A stretch of DNA of 64,000 bases from Catenuloplanes niger (GCF_031458255.1 NZ_JAVDYC010000001.1:4535001-4599000), one strand, 5' to 3'; shown: positions 17,088-25,117, counted from the first letter of the stretch. Program-made: numbers and translations. The notes: generated by a model from the sequence alone, not told the origin.

Positions 17088-17510
17088 ATGGCTTACGACT
17101 TCCAGGTGGCGATCGACAGCGCGGACCCGCACGCCCAGGCGGACTGGTGGGCGGAAACGCTCGGCTGGACCGTCGAGCCGCAGGACGCCGCGTTCATCAA
17201 ATCCATGATCGATCAGGGGTTCGCGACCGAGGCCGAGACCACCACGCACCACGGCGCGCTGGTCTGGGCCTCGGGCGCGGCCATCCGGCACCCGTCGAAC
17301 GACCGGCGCGTGCTGTTCCAGACCGCGCCCGAGTCGAAGACCGGGAAGAACCGGGTCCACCTCGACGTGCGCGTCGGCGACGAGAAGCGCGAGGCCGAGG
17401 TCGAGCGGCTCACCGCACGCGGCGCCACGTTCCTGTGGCGCGGGCAGCAGGGACCGCACTCCTGGGTCACCATGGCCGACCCGGAGGGCAACGAGTTCTG
17501 CGTGGCTTGA
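17088..17510 (+). CDS. VOC-superfamily (glyoxalase-like) protein
   Basis: 140 residues with the paired beta-alpha-beta-beta-beta modules of the vicinal oxygen chelate fold: FQVAIDSADPHAQADWWAETLGW at the start, VHLDVRVGDEKREAEVERL in the second half and the C-terminal WVTMADPEGNEFCVA. The closing DPEGNEFCV block is typical of glyoxalase/bleomycin-resistance relatives. The substrate is not deducible. Close spacing to the small protein upstream and the MerR-type gene downstream (34 bases) suggests a loose cluster. Confidence 0.85.
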   Translation: MAYDFQVAIDSADPHAQADWWAETLGWTVEPQDAAFIKSMIDQGFATEAETTTHHGALVWASGAAIRHPSNDRRVLFQTAPESKTGKNRVHLDVRVGDEKREAEVERLTARGATFLWRGQQGPHSWVTMADPEGNEFCVA

Positions 17511-17544
17511 CCCTCCACCCGGTCGAGGGATCAGGGTCTTCGCC

Positions 17545-18594
17545 ATGGAGAGCGACGACGAGCTGCGCACGATCGGCGAGATGGCGCGGGCCAGCGGGCT
17601 GACCATCAGCGCACTGCGCTTCTACGACGGCGCCGGCGTGCTCAGCCCCGCGTTCGTCGACCCGCACAACGGCTACCGGCGGTACGCGGCCGGCCAGGTC
17701 CCGGCCGCCCGGCTGGTCGCCGGGCTGCGCCGGGTCGGCATGCCGCTGCCGCAGATCACCGCGATGCTGGACCGGCGCGACGACCGGCCCGGCATGCACG
17801 CGCTCCTCGACGCGCACCTGCGGCGCCTCGAGGACGGTCTGACGGACGCCCGGCGGGAGCTCTCCCGGATCCACCGAATGATCGACGGTGACCTGGATCT
17901 CGTGGAGGACCTCATGACCGACCTGACCGTCCCGGCCGGCGGGCTGCGCGCCGCGCTCGCCGCCGTCCGCTACGCCGCCGGCAACGATCCGGAGCTGCCC
18001 ACGCTCGGCGGCGTCTTCGTCGAGCTGCTGGACGGCGCGCTGCGGCTCGTCACCACCGACCGGTACCGGATGGCGATCGCGGACGTGCCGCTCACCGACC
18101 TCACCGGCCCGGACGTCGGCGTGGTCGCGCCGCTGCCGCTGGTCGACGCGCTGGTGCCGCTGCTCGCCGCGGGCGACCCGGTCCGGATGTCGCTGTCCGC
18201 GTCCGAGATCCGCTTCGCGGTCGGTGGGCACGGGCTCAGCGGATTGCCGCTGCCCGGCGAGTTCCCGGACTACCGGCGGGCGCTCGCGGCCCGGGCCGGG
18301 GAACCGCTGCGGGTGAGCGTGGACGCGGCGGCGCTGCGGCGGGACGTCGCGGCCGCGCCGACCGTGCTGCACGAGAACGCGCCCGTGCTGGTGCTGACCG
18401 TCGGCGCGGACGGCGCGATCGAGGCCGGCTCGCCGGACCGGCCGCACCGGATCGCGGTCAACCGGGAGTTCCTGCTCGCGGCGCTCGACGCGGGCGGGCC
18501 GGGACAGCTCGTCCTGGAGCTGGACGGGCCGATCATGCCGTTGGCGCTGCGCGGCCCGGACTCGTTCGCGGTCGTGATGCCGGTGCGCCTCTGA
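17545..18594 (+). CDS. MerR-family regulator fused to a DNA polymerase beta-clamp-like domain
   Basis: 349 residues. Residues 8-77 are a MerR winged helix (TIGEMARASGLTISALRFYDGAGVL, NGYRRYAAGQV) followed by a helical dimerisation arm to about 120. From about 128 to the end the protein resembles the sliding clamp DnaN: LRLVTTDRYRMAIADVPL, FPDYRRAL, VNREFLLAAL and the closing FAVVMPVRL. The clamp-like part is about 220 residues, shorter than a full clamp (about 370), so it probably covers the last two of the three clamp modules. What it senses or binds is unknown. It is the last gene before the 18-bp repeat array. Confidence 0.85.
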   Translation: MESDDELRTIGEMARASGLTISALRFYDGAGVLSPAFVDPHNGYRRYAAGQVPAARLVAGLRRVGMPLPQITAMLDRRDDRPGMHALLDAHLRRLEDGLTDARRELSRIHRMIDGDLDLVEDLMTDLTVPAGGLRAALAAVRYAAGNDPELPTLGGVFVELLDGALRLVTTDRYRMAIADVPLTDLTGPDVGVVAPLPLVDALVPLLAAGDPVRMSLSASEIRFAVGGHGLSGLPLPGEFPDYRRALAARAGEPLRVSVDAAALRRDVAAAPTVLHENAPVLVLTVGADGAIEAGSPDRPHRIAVNREFLLAALDAGGPGQLVLELDGPIMPLALRGPDSFAVVMPVRL

Positions 18595-18596
18595 AC

Positions 18597-18684
18597 CTCC
18601 GCGTTGCGCGCCATCTCCGCGTTGCGCGCCATCTCCGGGTTGCGCGCCATCTCCGGGTTGCGCGCCATCTCCGGGTTGCGTGCC
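18597..18684. repeat. 18-bp tandem repeat, almost five copies
   Basis: Unit CTCCGSGTTGCGCGCCAT (S = C in copies 1-2, G in copies 3-5) repeats head to tail, the last copy being partial and diverged. It starts 2 bases after the stop of the MerR-clamp gene and lies between it and the next gene. Read on the minus strand it would give MARNPE/MARNAE hexapeptides, but that frame runs antisense to real genes. Confidence 0.95.
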
Positions 18685-18761
18685 GGTAGTGCTAAGGGTG
18701 GCGGCCGGGGTGCCGAAATGCCGGGTGCCCGCCGTCCCCCCAGACGATTGTGACCAGGCGT

Positions 18762-19349
18762 ATGACGACCGAGCAGCCGCCGGGCGCTCCCGTGAACCCG
18801 TACGAAGAGTTGACCAACGCCTACTACGCCCCCGGCCGGGTGCCGCAGGCGATGTGGGCTCCCCCGCCCACCCGCTCGTGGAAGGGCCCGGTCGCGGTGA
18901 CCGCGCTGGCCGTGGTGATGCTCGGCTTCGGCGCGGCGTTCGGCGTGAACGAGTTCGCCAAGCACCAGGTGTGCGGCGAGGTGGCGGCGTCCACCCCGGC
19001 GCAGGCCACCGCCGGGACGCCCGCGGTCGCGGCCACCAGGGCCACGCCGGCCGCCAGCACCGCCACCACCGGCGCGCAGAGCGCGGAACAGCTGCGGGAG
19101 GACATCGACGCCACCCGGCGGCACGCGGCGCTGCTCGTCATCGACAGCGACCTGCGGGCCGCGGTCAACGGACTGACCGACGACGCGGAGAACGCGCTGA
19201 AGCTCGGTGAGGAGATCAAGACCATCTCCGCCGGCCAGCGTACGGAATACGCGAAGCGCCTGGTCGGGATCGTGCAGGACATGGACGGCCACTGGCGGGC
19301 GGCGCAGCGCGCGTGCGGCCAGGCGGAGACCGGGCTGCTCAGGTCATAG
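18762..19349 (+). CDS. Single-pass membrane protein of unknown function
   Basis: About 195 residues. A Pro/Tyr-rich cytoplasmic N-terminus (EQPPGAPVNPYEELTNAYY) is followed by one membrane segment near residues 44-64 (VAVTALAVVMLGFGAAFGV), an Ala/Thr-rich linker, and an extracellular helical part (AEQLREDIDATRRHAALLVI, TEYAKRLVGIVQDMDGHW). Two cysteines (VCGE, RACGQ) are extracellular. No family recognised. A GTG at 18750 is an alternative start. Its last 6 bases overlap the convergent SepF-like gene. Confidence 0.65.
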   Translation: MTTEQPPGAPVNPYEELTNAYYAPGRVPQAMWAPPPTRSWKGPVAVTALAVVMLGFGAAFGVNEFAKHQVCGEVAASTPAQATAGTPAVAATRATPAASTATTGAQSAEQLREDIDATRRHAALLVIDSDLRAAVNGLTDDAENALKLGEEIKTISAGQRTEYAKRLVGIVQDMDGHWRAAQRACGQAETGLLRS

Positions 19350-19622
19350 CCCGCCGCGGGACATCGGCTGCGGCGCCACGACCGGGTAGTTCGGCAGGTC
19401 CGCCTCCGTCATGCCGGGCGGCCGCAACAGGAAGATCTTGGTGGCGAGGCGTTCCATCTCGCCACCCCGCCCGACGATGAGGCCCGCCGCGAAGTCGACC
19501 AGCGGCGTGGCCTCCTCGTCCGTCAGGCTGGTCAGGTCCATCACGACCGCGATCCCCTCGCGGAAGTAGTGCCCGACGTAGAACACCTCGTTGTAGCTCT
19601 GTGGACGCAGGGTCTTGACCAT
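19344..19622 (-). CDS. Short SepF-like cell-division protein
   Basis: 92 residues that align with the conserved core of SepF, the FtsZ-binding division factor: LRPQSYNEVFYVGHYFREG, VVMDLTSLTDEEATPLVDFA, and TKIFLLRPPGM. Full SepF proteins carry an N-terminal membrane-binding helix and a linker before this core, and both are missing here. It may therefore be a SepF paralogue like those reported in Streptomyces, modulating rather than anchoring the Z-ring; that role is an inference. Ribosome-site support for the ATG is weak. It does not sit in the usual division cluster. Confidence 0.8.
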   Translation of the reverse strand: MVKTLRPQSYNEVFYVGHYFREGIAVVMDLTSLTDEEATPLVDFAAGLIVGRGGEMERLATKIFLLRPPGMTEADLPNYPVVAPQPMSRGGL

Positions 19623-19724
19623 TTGTCCAGTCTCGCGGAGAGAATGGCCTCGTCAAGGCACCTTCACCCGTTTTGCCTCCCCGACCTCTAAGATCAGCGG
19701 CCGACACGGGAGGAACATTCGCAT

Positions 19725-20453
19725 GTGGCCGTTCGGCAGACGCGCGGCTGCCATGGGGTCGGCTGGGCGGGGGAGGCACGCGGCGGCCAGCGGGCCGACC
19801 AGACCCGCGAGGAGCAGTTCCGCGAGTTCCACCGCCGGCTGTGCCTCGCCGAGCACCTCCTCGCCGACGTCGCGGCCCGCGACGCCGACGACGTCACCGC
19901 CCGGACGTTCCTGGTCACGTCGTCCCGCGGCACGCAGGTCAGCCCGGACGTCGCCCAGGCCCGGTTCGACGCGGTGATCGAGCGCCACCCGGGTCACGTG
20001 GTCGCGCACGAGCAGCGCCTGCAGTACCTGTGCGCGAAGTGGTTCGGCAGCCACGAGCAGATGTTCGACTTCGCGCGTACGGCCGTGGCGTCCGCACCGG
20101 CCGGCAGCCTGTTGTGGGAGCTGCTGCCGGTCGCGCACCTCGAGCAGTGGATCGACATCGCGGACGGCACCCGGACCGACCACAGCTACGTCACGTCACC
20201 GGAGGTCCGCGCCGACCTGGTCCGGGCGGCCGACAGCAGCGTCCTGCACCCGTCCTGCCGCTTCCGCCCCACCGCGACCCCGCGCGTCGCCACGTTCGCG
20301 ATGACGCTGGAGACGGCCGGCGAGTTCGACCGCGCCGCGGCCACGCACGCGCTCCTCGGCGACCGGGTGAGCCACTGGCCCTGGCAGTACCGCGGCAACC
20401 CGGTCAGGGTCTTCGAGGCCTCCCGCCACCACGTCCACACCAACGTCTCCTGA
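19725..20453 (+). CDS. Conserved protein of unknown function (helical)
   Basis: 242 residues from GTG; family not recognised. It is largely helical (REEQFREFHRRLCLAEHLLAD, VVAHEQRLQYLCAKWFGSHEQM) with tryptophan-rich spots (SLLWELLPVAHLEQWIDI, SHWPWQYRG), and lacks a signal or membrane segment. A strong ribosome site GGGAGGA at 19708-19714 also serves an ATG at 19723 in another frame that begins MWPFGRR, a natural-looking start. If that is the true start, one base is missing between about 19750 and 19800. The GTG gives an uninterrupted frame and is used here. Confidence 0.65.
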   Translation: MAVRQTRGCHGVGWAGEARGGQRADQTREEQFREFHRRLCLAEHLLADVAARDADDVTARTFLVTSSRGTQVSPDVAQARFDAVIERHPGHVVAHEQRLQYLCAKWFGSHEQMFDFARTAVASAPAGSLLWELLPVAHLEQWIDIADGTRTDHSYVTSPEVRADLVRAADSSVLHPSCRFRPTATPRVATFAMTLETAGEFDRAAATHALLGDRVSHWPWQYRGNPVRVFEASRHHVHTNVS

Positions 20454-20478
20454 CGCGCACGCCCTCCACCTGCATTCC

Positions 20479-21570
20479 TCAGCTCACGGTGATGACTGTG
20501 GCGATTCCGGCGGCGAGAGTGAGGATCGCGGCCGCCGCCAGGAGTACGCGCGGGTTGCCGACGTTGAGGGTCCAGCTGGTCCAGGTCCTGCTGGGTACGA
20601 CTACGGCGGGGTCGCCGGTATTGAGGTAGATCGTGCCGGCGGCGCGCCAGAAGCGATCGTCGTCGCGGCGGACGAGGCCGGTGGGCGTCTCGTCGTCGAC
20701 CGTGCCGGGCAGGCGGTCGCCGGCCGGTCCGACACGCACGAGGAGGTGGGCGAACACGGCCAGCGAGGCGAGCACGGGCGGCACCGTGACCAGGGCGGGC
20801 GGCCAGGCGGAGCGGTTGCCGGTCCAGACGATGACGGCGAGGCCGAGCAGCATGATGTTGATCAGGGCGGTGCTCACCATGACGGCCCGCGCGGTTCTGA
20901 CGAGGTGCCGCCGGTAGCGGGTGGCACCGTCGCGCGGGAGTGTGACGTCGATGTCGGCACGAGCGCGCAGGATCAGCATGACCGTGCCGGCCGCGATCGT
21001 GGTGGCGAGCAGTTGGGCGACCGGTGGGCCGAACACGGTCCGGAGCGCGGCGTGCTCGTGGTGGCCGATGACGGCCGCGCCGGTGGTGCCGGCGATGATC
21101 ACGAGTGAGGGGATCGTCCACGGCCACGGGAAGCGGACCGGGTCGGTGCGCAGCGAGGTGTCGGTGGCGACGCCTTGGCGGACCCGTTCGTACCATCCGT
21201 CGCGTCGTTTGGTGTGGCCGATGCGGCGATGGGCGTGGGTCCACAGGACCGCCGCCGTGGCGGCGAGGGCGATCGCGCCGACGGCGCCGGGTGCGGCGGA
21301 GCGCAGGACCGCACCCGAGATCACCGCGAGCGGGGTGACCACCGCGGTGGCGGCGATCAGGTGGCGGGCGTACCGCCCGCGCTGGGCGCTGATCTCCGGG
21401 GCGTTCGAGCGGTCGGGTGGCACCCGGACTCCGAACGGGACGGTGGCCGCGTTCAGCAGTGCACGGGGCAAGAGGTACAGCACGGCGCCGACGACCGCGG
21501 TGCCGGCCAGGTTGACGAATGCGATGATCAGCATGAGTGGCGCCCGTCTCGGTCGGTGGTAGATCGTCAC
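20479..21570 (-). CDS. DUF5808-type multi-pass membrane protein
   Basis: 363 residues with about eight hydrophobic segments (LMLIIAFVNLAGTAVVGAVL first). The C-terminus carries the DUF5808-like block DDRFWRAAGTIYLN, GDPAVVVPSRTW and WTLNVGNPRVLL, ending in a final membrane helix. Function is unknown. Related proteins are often encoded beside a small GntR regulator, as here: its GTG start overlaps the stop of the GntR gene by 4 bases (GTGA), so the pair is translationally coupled. Confidence 0.8.
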   Translation of the reverse strand: MTIYHRPRRAPLMLIIAFVNLAGTAVVGAVLYLLPRALLNAATVPFGVRVPPDRSNAPEISAQRGRYARHLIAATAVVTPLAVISGAVLRSAAPGAVGAIALAATAAVLWTHAHRRIGHTKRRDGWYERVRQGVATDTSLRTDPVRFPWPWTIPSLVIIAGTTGAAVIGHHEHAALRTVFGPPVAQLLATTIAAGTVMLILRARADIDVTLPRDGATRYRRHLVRTARAVMVSTALINIMLLGLAVIVWTGNRSAWPPALVTVPPVLASLAVFAHLLVRVGPAGDRLPGTVDDETPTGLVRRDDDRFWRAAGTIYLNTGDPAVVVPSRTWTSWTLNVGNPRVLLAAAAILTLAAGIATVITVS

Positions 21571-22016
21571 GCGGTGGTGGCGGTGCCCGGGTGGGGCGCC
21601 GTCGGGGGTCGTCCCGTGCCCGTGTCGTCCCGGCCGGGAAATCGGTCCAGGGTCGTACGGACGAAGTTCTGCACGTCCTGCCTGGGTAGTCCGCGAACGT
21701 CCGCCTCGGCGAGGAGCGTGCGGGCACGTCGCCGCCAGTCCGCGGCGGCGGCCTCGGCCTCGGCCGTGGGCTGTTTGACGTCCGGGTGCACGACGGCGCC
21801 GCTCTTGCGGTTGATGCGGATGATTCCTTCTCGGCGCAGCAGGTCGTACGCCTTGTTGACGGTGTGGAAGTTGATCGCGAGGTCGACCGCCAGCTGTCTG
21901 GTCGACGGCAGCGCGGCACCCGCCGCCAGCTGCCCGTCCGCGATGGCTTCCACCATGCGGTCGCGGATCTGCTGGTAGATCGGCGTCTCGCTGTCCAGGT
22001 CAATGAGCAGGTGCAC
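21567..22016 (-). CDS. GntR-family regulator, YtrA-like
   Basis: 149 residues from GTG. The winged helix is at about 10-75 (PIYQQIRDRMVEAIADGQL, LPSTRQLAVDLAINFHTVNKAY, LLRREGIIR). The effector part is only about 70 residues, the short form of the YtrA subfamily, which usually represses its own operon. It is first in a two-gene unit with the DUF5808 membrane protein. An imperfect inverted repeat (22031-22053) just upstream is the likely operator. Divergent from the serine hydrolase at 22123. Confidence 0.88.
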   Translation of the reverse strand: MHLLIDLDSETPIYQQIRDRMVEAIADGQLAAGAALPSTRQLAVDLAINFHTVNKAYDLLRREGIIRINRKSGAVVHPDVKQPTAEAEAAAADWRRRARTLLAEADVRGLPRQDVQNFVRTTLDRFPGRDDTGTGRPPTAPHPGTATTA

Positions 22017-22030
22017 ACCACATATGGTAT

Positions 22031-22053
22031 CTGTTATACATTTTATAGAACAG
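22031..22053. promoter_or_regulatory. Candidate GntR operator in a divergent promoter region
   Basis: CTGTTATA-cattt-TATAgAACAG is an inverted repeat with one extra base in the right arm, in an AT-rich patch unusual for this genome. It starts 15 bases upstream of the GntR start codon. It could also control the divergent hydrolase gene at 22123. Confidence 0.55.
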
Positions 22054-22122
22054 CTACTCGGCCACGGCGCTTCGCGGGCGAGGCGTGCCGGTCCTGGCGC
22101 CATCGATCAAGGAGACGAGACC

Positions 22123-23409
22123 ATGAGCCCCACCAGCCCGACCGCCCCACCGAGAAGGCGCCGCGGGAACCGGCGCACCGTTGTCGTCGCCATAGCCGCG
22201 GCTGTGCTGCCGGCCGCCCCGGGACACGCCGTCGCCGCTTCCGCTGCCACCACCCACCATGCGGCCCCGCCGGCCACCGCCACGTCCGCGCCGGCCGACG
22301 GCTCGATGCGGGACGTCGCACAGCGGATGCTGGCCGTCGGCAACCCTGGTTACCTGGCCCGGATCGACGACGGCCGGCGCGTCTCCACCACTGCCGCCGG
22401 CGTCGCCGACCTGGCCACCGGCCGCGCGCTGCGGGCGGACGACCAGTTCGAGATCGGCAGCAACACCAAGACGTTCACCGCGACCCTGATCCTGCAACTG
22501 GTCGACAGGAAGGCGGTCGAACTCGACTCGCCGGTCTCGGCGTACCTGCCCGGCGTCGTCCCCGACGGCGACGACATCACCGTGCGCATGCTGCTCAACC
22601 ACACGAGCGGCCTGTTCAGCTACACCGGCGACCCCACGGTGTTGTCCATCATGCAGAACGACCCGCGGCACAACTGGACCGAGCGAGAGCTGCTCACCGC
22701 TGCCTTCGCCCATCCGCCGACATCCGCCCCCGGCGAGAGCTGGTCGTACTCGAACACGAACTACACCCTGCTCGGAATGATCGCGCAGAAGCTGACCCGC
22801 TCGAGTCTCGCCGAGCTCGTTCACCAGCGCATCGCCCGGCCGCTCGGCCTCCGGCACACCTATTACGCCGACCCGCGGGTCACCGACACCGGCCCGGGAT
22901 ACGCGCACGGGTACGCCATCCACTTCGCCGACGGCACCCCGAGGTACACCGACTACACCGGTGCGAACATCGGCGGCTGGGCCGGCGCCGCCGGGGCGGT
23001 CATCTCCACCGCCGGCGACCTGTCACGCTTCTATGCCGCCCTTCTCGACGCCGAGCTGTTCTCCCGTGCGCAGCTCCGGCAGATGAAGACCACCGTCCCC
23101 CTGCCGAGCGGGTTTCCCATCGAGGGCGGCTACGGCCTCGGACTCATCAAGTTTGCGACGCCGTGCGGGACGGCGTGGGGCCACGGCGGTGACACCCAGG
23201 GCCACCACAGCACGACCGCGGTCTCCGACGACGGTCGCCGCACCGCCATCAGCGACAGCACCGGCAAGGCCGGCGACCTCGCACCCAACGACGGGATCAC
23301 GCGCTGGACCACCGCGGAGTTCGCCGCCCAGAAGGTGGCCGTCTGCCACATGCTCGACACGCCGGTGCCGGCCTCCCTCGTCCGAGAACTGCACGGCACC
23401 GCACCGTAG
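22123..23409 (+). CDS. Secreted serine hydrolase, D-Ala-D-Ala carboxypeptidase type
   Basis: 428 residues with an N-terminal export signal after a basic start (PRRRRGNRRTVVVAIAAAVL). Catalytic motifs: SNTK (SxxK) near residue 118, SYSNTNY (YxN) near 210 and WGHGGDTQGH (HGG). This is the beta-lactamase/R61-type carboxypeptidase family, acting outside the cell on peptidoglycan peptides or related esters and amides. The ATG is preceded by AAGGAGACG. It is divergent from the GntR gene and may be under the same operator. A perfect 16-bp hairpin lies downstream. Confidence 0.88.
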   Translation: MSPTSPTAPPRRRRGNRRTVVVAIAAAVLPAAPGHAVAASAATTHHAAPPATATSAPADGSMRDVAQRMLAVGNPGYLARIDDGRRVSTTAAGVADLATGRALRADDQFEIGSNTKTFTATLILQLVDRKAVELDSPVSAYLPGVVPDGDDITVRMLLNHTSGLFSYTGDPTVLSIMQNDPRHNWTERELLTAAFAHPPTSAPGESWSYSNTNYTLLGMIAQKLTRSSLAELVHQRIARPLGLRHTYYADPRVTDTGPGYAHGYAIHFADGTPRYTDYTGANIGGWAGAAGAVISTAGDLSRFYAALLDAELFSRAQLRQMKTTVPLPSGFPIEGGYGLGLIKFATPCGTAWGHGGDTQGHHSTTAVSDDGRRTAISDSTGKAGDLAPNDGITRWTTAEFAAQKVAVCHMLDTPVPASLVRELHGTAP

Positions 23410-23491
23410 CGGGACCGGCCCCGCACTGCCGGGCGAGGTCGCTTCGACGGGTGCCGCTCCAGATCTCTCCGGACATGGCCGTACGAAATGA

Positions 23492-23527
23492 GTCAGGCCC
23501 GGCCTCCGTTAGGAGGCCGGGCCTGAC
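23492..23527. terminator. Bidirectional hairpin terminator
   Basis: A perfect 16-bp stem (GTCAGGCCCGGCCTCC and its complement) with a GTTA loop, placed between the plus-strand hydrolase and the minus-strand tRNA-Pro. It lacks a T-tract in either direction but is well placed to end both transcripts. Confidence 0.75.
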
Positions 23528-23540
23528 CCGCACTTACCGG

Positions 23541-23614
23541 TCGGGGTAGCCGGATTTGAACCGACGACCTCCTCGTCCCGAACGAGGCGCGCTACCAAGC
23601 TGCGCCATACCCCG
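23541..23614 (-). tRNA. tRNA-Pro (anticodon CGG)
   Basis: A 74-base cloverleaf on the minus strand. Acceptor CGGGGTA pairs with TACCCCG, the anticodon stem is CCTCG/CGAGG around TTCGGGA (anticodon CGG), and the T arm is TCGGTTCAAATCCGG. Discriminator A; CCA not encoded. Confidence 0.95.
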
Positions 23615-23687
23615 GGGTGCGGCTCAAATACTATCCGACCGCACCGCCCACGCGAAATCGGTATACCCCTCCGCGTGTTTTCGCAGG

Positions 23688-24581
23688 TCAGCGGGGGATG
23701 AGGGTGAGCAGGGTGGCCTCCGGGGGGCAGGAGAAGCGGATCGGGGCGGTGGGGTGGGTGCCGAGGCCGGCGGAGACGTGGAGCCAGGAGTCGGAGCCGG
23801 GCCAGCGGTGCAGGCCCTTGACCATGCTGCGGGGGATGCCGCAGTTGGTCACCAGCGCGCCGTAGAACGGGACGCAGACCTGGCCGCCGTGGGTGTGGCC
23901 GGCCAGCAGCAGGTCGAAGCCGTCTGCGGCCATCAGGTCCAGCAGCGGCGGCTCGGGGCTGTGGGTGAGGGCCACGTGCAGGTCGGCGGCCGCGGACGCG
24001 GGGCCGGCCACCAGGGGGTAGTCGTCGCGGTCGACGTGCGGGTCGTCGACGCCGACCAGCTCGATGACGCGGCCGCCGGCCTTGATCGTGGTGCGGGCGT
24101 TGTTCATGTCCTGCCAGCCGGCGTCGACCAGGACCTGGCGGAGCTCGTCGGCGGGGAGTTCGACGCCCTGGACGTACTCCCGGTCGGGGTTGAAGTAGGA
24201 GAACGGGTTCTTGAAGACCGGGCCGCGGTAGTCGTTGGAGCCGAAGACGAACGCGCCGGGCAGGTCCAGCAGCGGCTGGAGCGCGCGCAGCACGCCGGGG
24301 ACCGCGCCGGGGTCGGCCATGTTGTCGCCGGTGACCACGACGAGGTCGGGGTCGGTGGCGGCGAGCGCGGCGACCCAGCGCTGCTTGCGGCGCTGCTCCG
24401 GCATCATGTGCATGTCCGAGATGTGCAGGATGCGCAGTGGCTCGGCGTCGGGATCCAGCACCGGCACGTCGAATCGGCGCAGCGTGAACATGTTGCGCTC
24501 GACGAGCGAGGCGTAGGCGAGGGTGGCGGCTCCGGCGGCGACCGTACCGGCGGCCAGGCTGAAAAGGGTGCGCTTCCGCAT
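23688..24581 (-). CDS. Membrane-anchored metallophosphoesterase
   Basis: 297 residues. An N-terminal hydrophobic helix (TLFSLAAGTVAAGAATLAYASL) anchors or exports it. Metal-binding blocks of the calcineurin-like family are all present: ILHISDMHMM (D-x-H), VVTGDNM (GDN), FGSNDY (GN-D/H variant), ALTHSPEP and LAGHTHGGQV. The substrate is unknown; members of this group act on phosphodiesters or lipid precursors. It matches Rv3683 in position, next to the ponA2-type gene as in M. tuberculosis. The ATG is preceded by GGTGGA. Divergent from the YqeY gene. Confidence 0.9.
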   Translation of the reverse strand: MRKRTLFSLAAGTVAAGAATLAYASLVERNMFTLRRFDVPVLDPDAEPLRILHISDMHMMPEQRRKQRWVAALAATDPDLVVVTGDNMADPGAVPGVLRALQPLLDLPGAFVFGSNDYRGPVFKNPFSYFNPDREYVQGVELPADELRQVLVDAGWQDMNNARTTIKAGGRVIELVGVDDPHVDRDDYPLVAGPASAAADLHVALTHSPEPPLLDLMAADGFDLLLAGHTHGGQVCVPFYGALVTNCGIPRSMVKGLHRWPGSDSWLHVSAGLGTHPTAPIRFSCPPEATLLTLIPR

Positions 24582-24606
24582 TCCACCAAGGGTAGTTTCA
24601 CTGCCC

Positions 24607-25056
24607 ATGGGTACGCTCAAGGACCGCCTCAACGAAGACCTGCACACCGCCATGAAGGCCCGCGACGAGCTGACCACGTCGACGCTGCGGATGGCGCTGA
24701 CCGCCGTCGGCAACGCCGAGGTCGCCGGGGCGGCCAAGCGGGACCTGTCCGACGACGAGGTGCTCGCGGTGCTGACCAAGGAGGCCAAGAAGCGCCGGGA
24801 GTCGGCTACCGCGTTCGCGGACGCGGGCCGCGCCGAGTCCGCGGCGAAGGAGCTGGCCGAGCACGAGATCCTGGACCGCTACCTGCCGAAGCAGCTGACC
24901 GACGAGGAACTGGCTGAGATCGTCTCCGGCGCGCTGGCCGGGCTGAGTGGTAAGTCAGCCATGGGCCCGGCGATGAAGGCGGCCCAGGCGGCCGTCGCGG
25001 GGCGCGCGGAGGGTGGCCGGGTCGCGGCCGAGGTCCGCCGCCAGCTGGCCGCCTGA
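24607..25056 (+). CDS. GatB/YqeY domain protein
   Basis: 149 residues covering a complete YqeY domain: LKDRLNEDLHTAMKARDEL, LRMALTAVGNAEV, LTKEAKKRRESATAF, EILDRYLPKQLTDEEL and a C-terminal GRAEGGRVAAEVRRQL. The domain resembles the tail of the amidotransferase subunit GatB and is thought to bind tRNA; a free-standing role is not settled. It ends in a strong palindromic terminator shared with the convergent PBP gene. Confidence 0.92.
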   Translation: MGTLKDRLNEDLHTAMKARDELTTSTLRMALTAVGNAEVAGAAKRDLSDDEVLAVLTKEAKKRRESATAFADAGRAESAAKELAEHEILDRYLPKQLTDEELAEIVSGALAGLSGKSAMGPAMKAAQAAVAGRAEGGRVAAEVRRQLAA

Positions 25057-25069
25057 GAGAACCACCCAC

Positions 25070-25103
25070 AAGCGCCGGGGGTACGTACCCCCGGCGCTTT
25101 TTG
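25070..25103. terminator. Bidirectional rho-independent terminator
   Basis: A perfect 15-bp palindrome (AAGCGCCGGGGGTAC and its complement) followed by T's on the plus strand and preceded by A's for the minus strand. It serves both the YqeY gene and the convergent penicillin-binding protein gene. Confidence 0.92.
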
Positions 25104-25117
25104 ATCATGAAGGTGGA

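Noticed and set aside
18270-19292. A minus-strand frame of about 340 codons with MARNPE repeats
   Set aside because: It runs antisense through two well-supported plus-strand genes and has no ribosome site. The peptide repeat is only the 18-bp DNA repeat read backwards.
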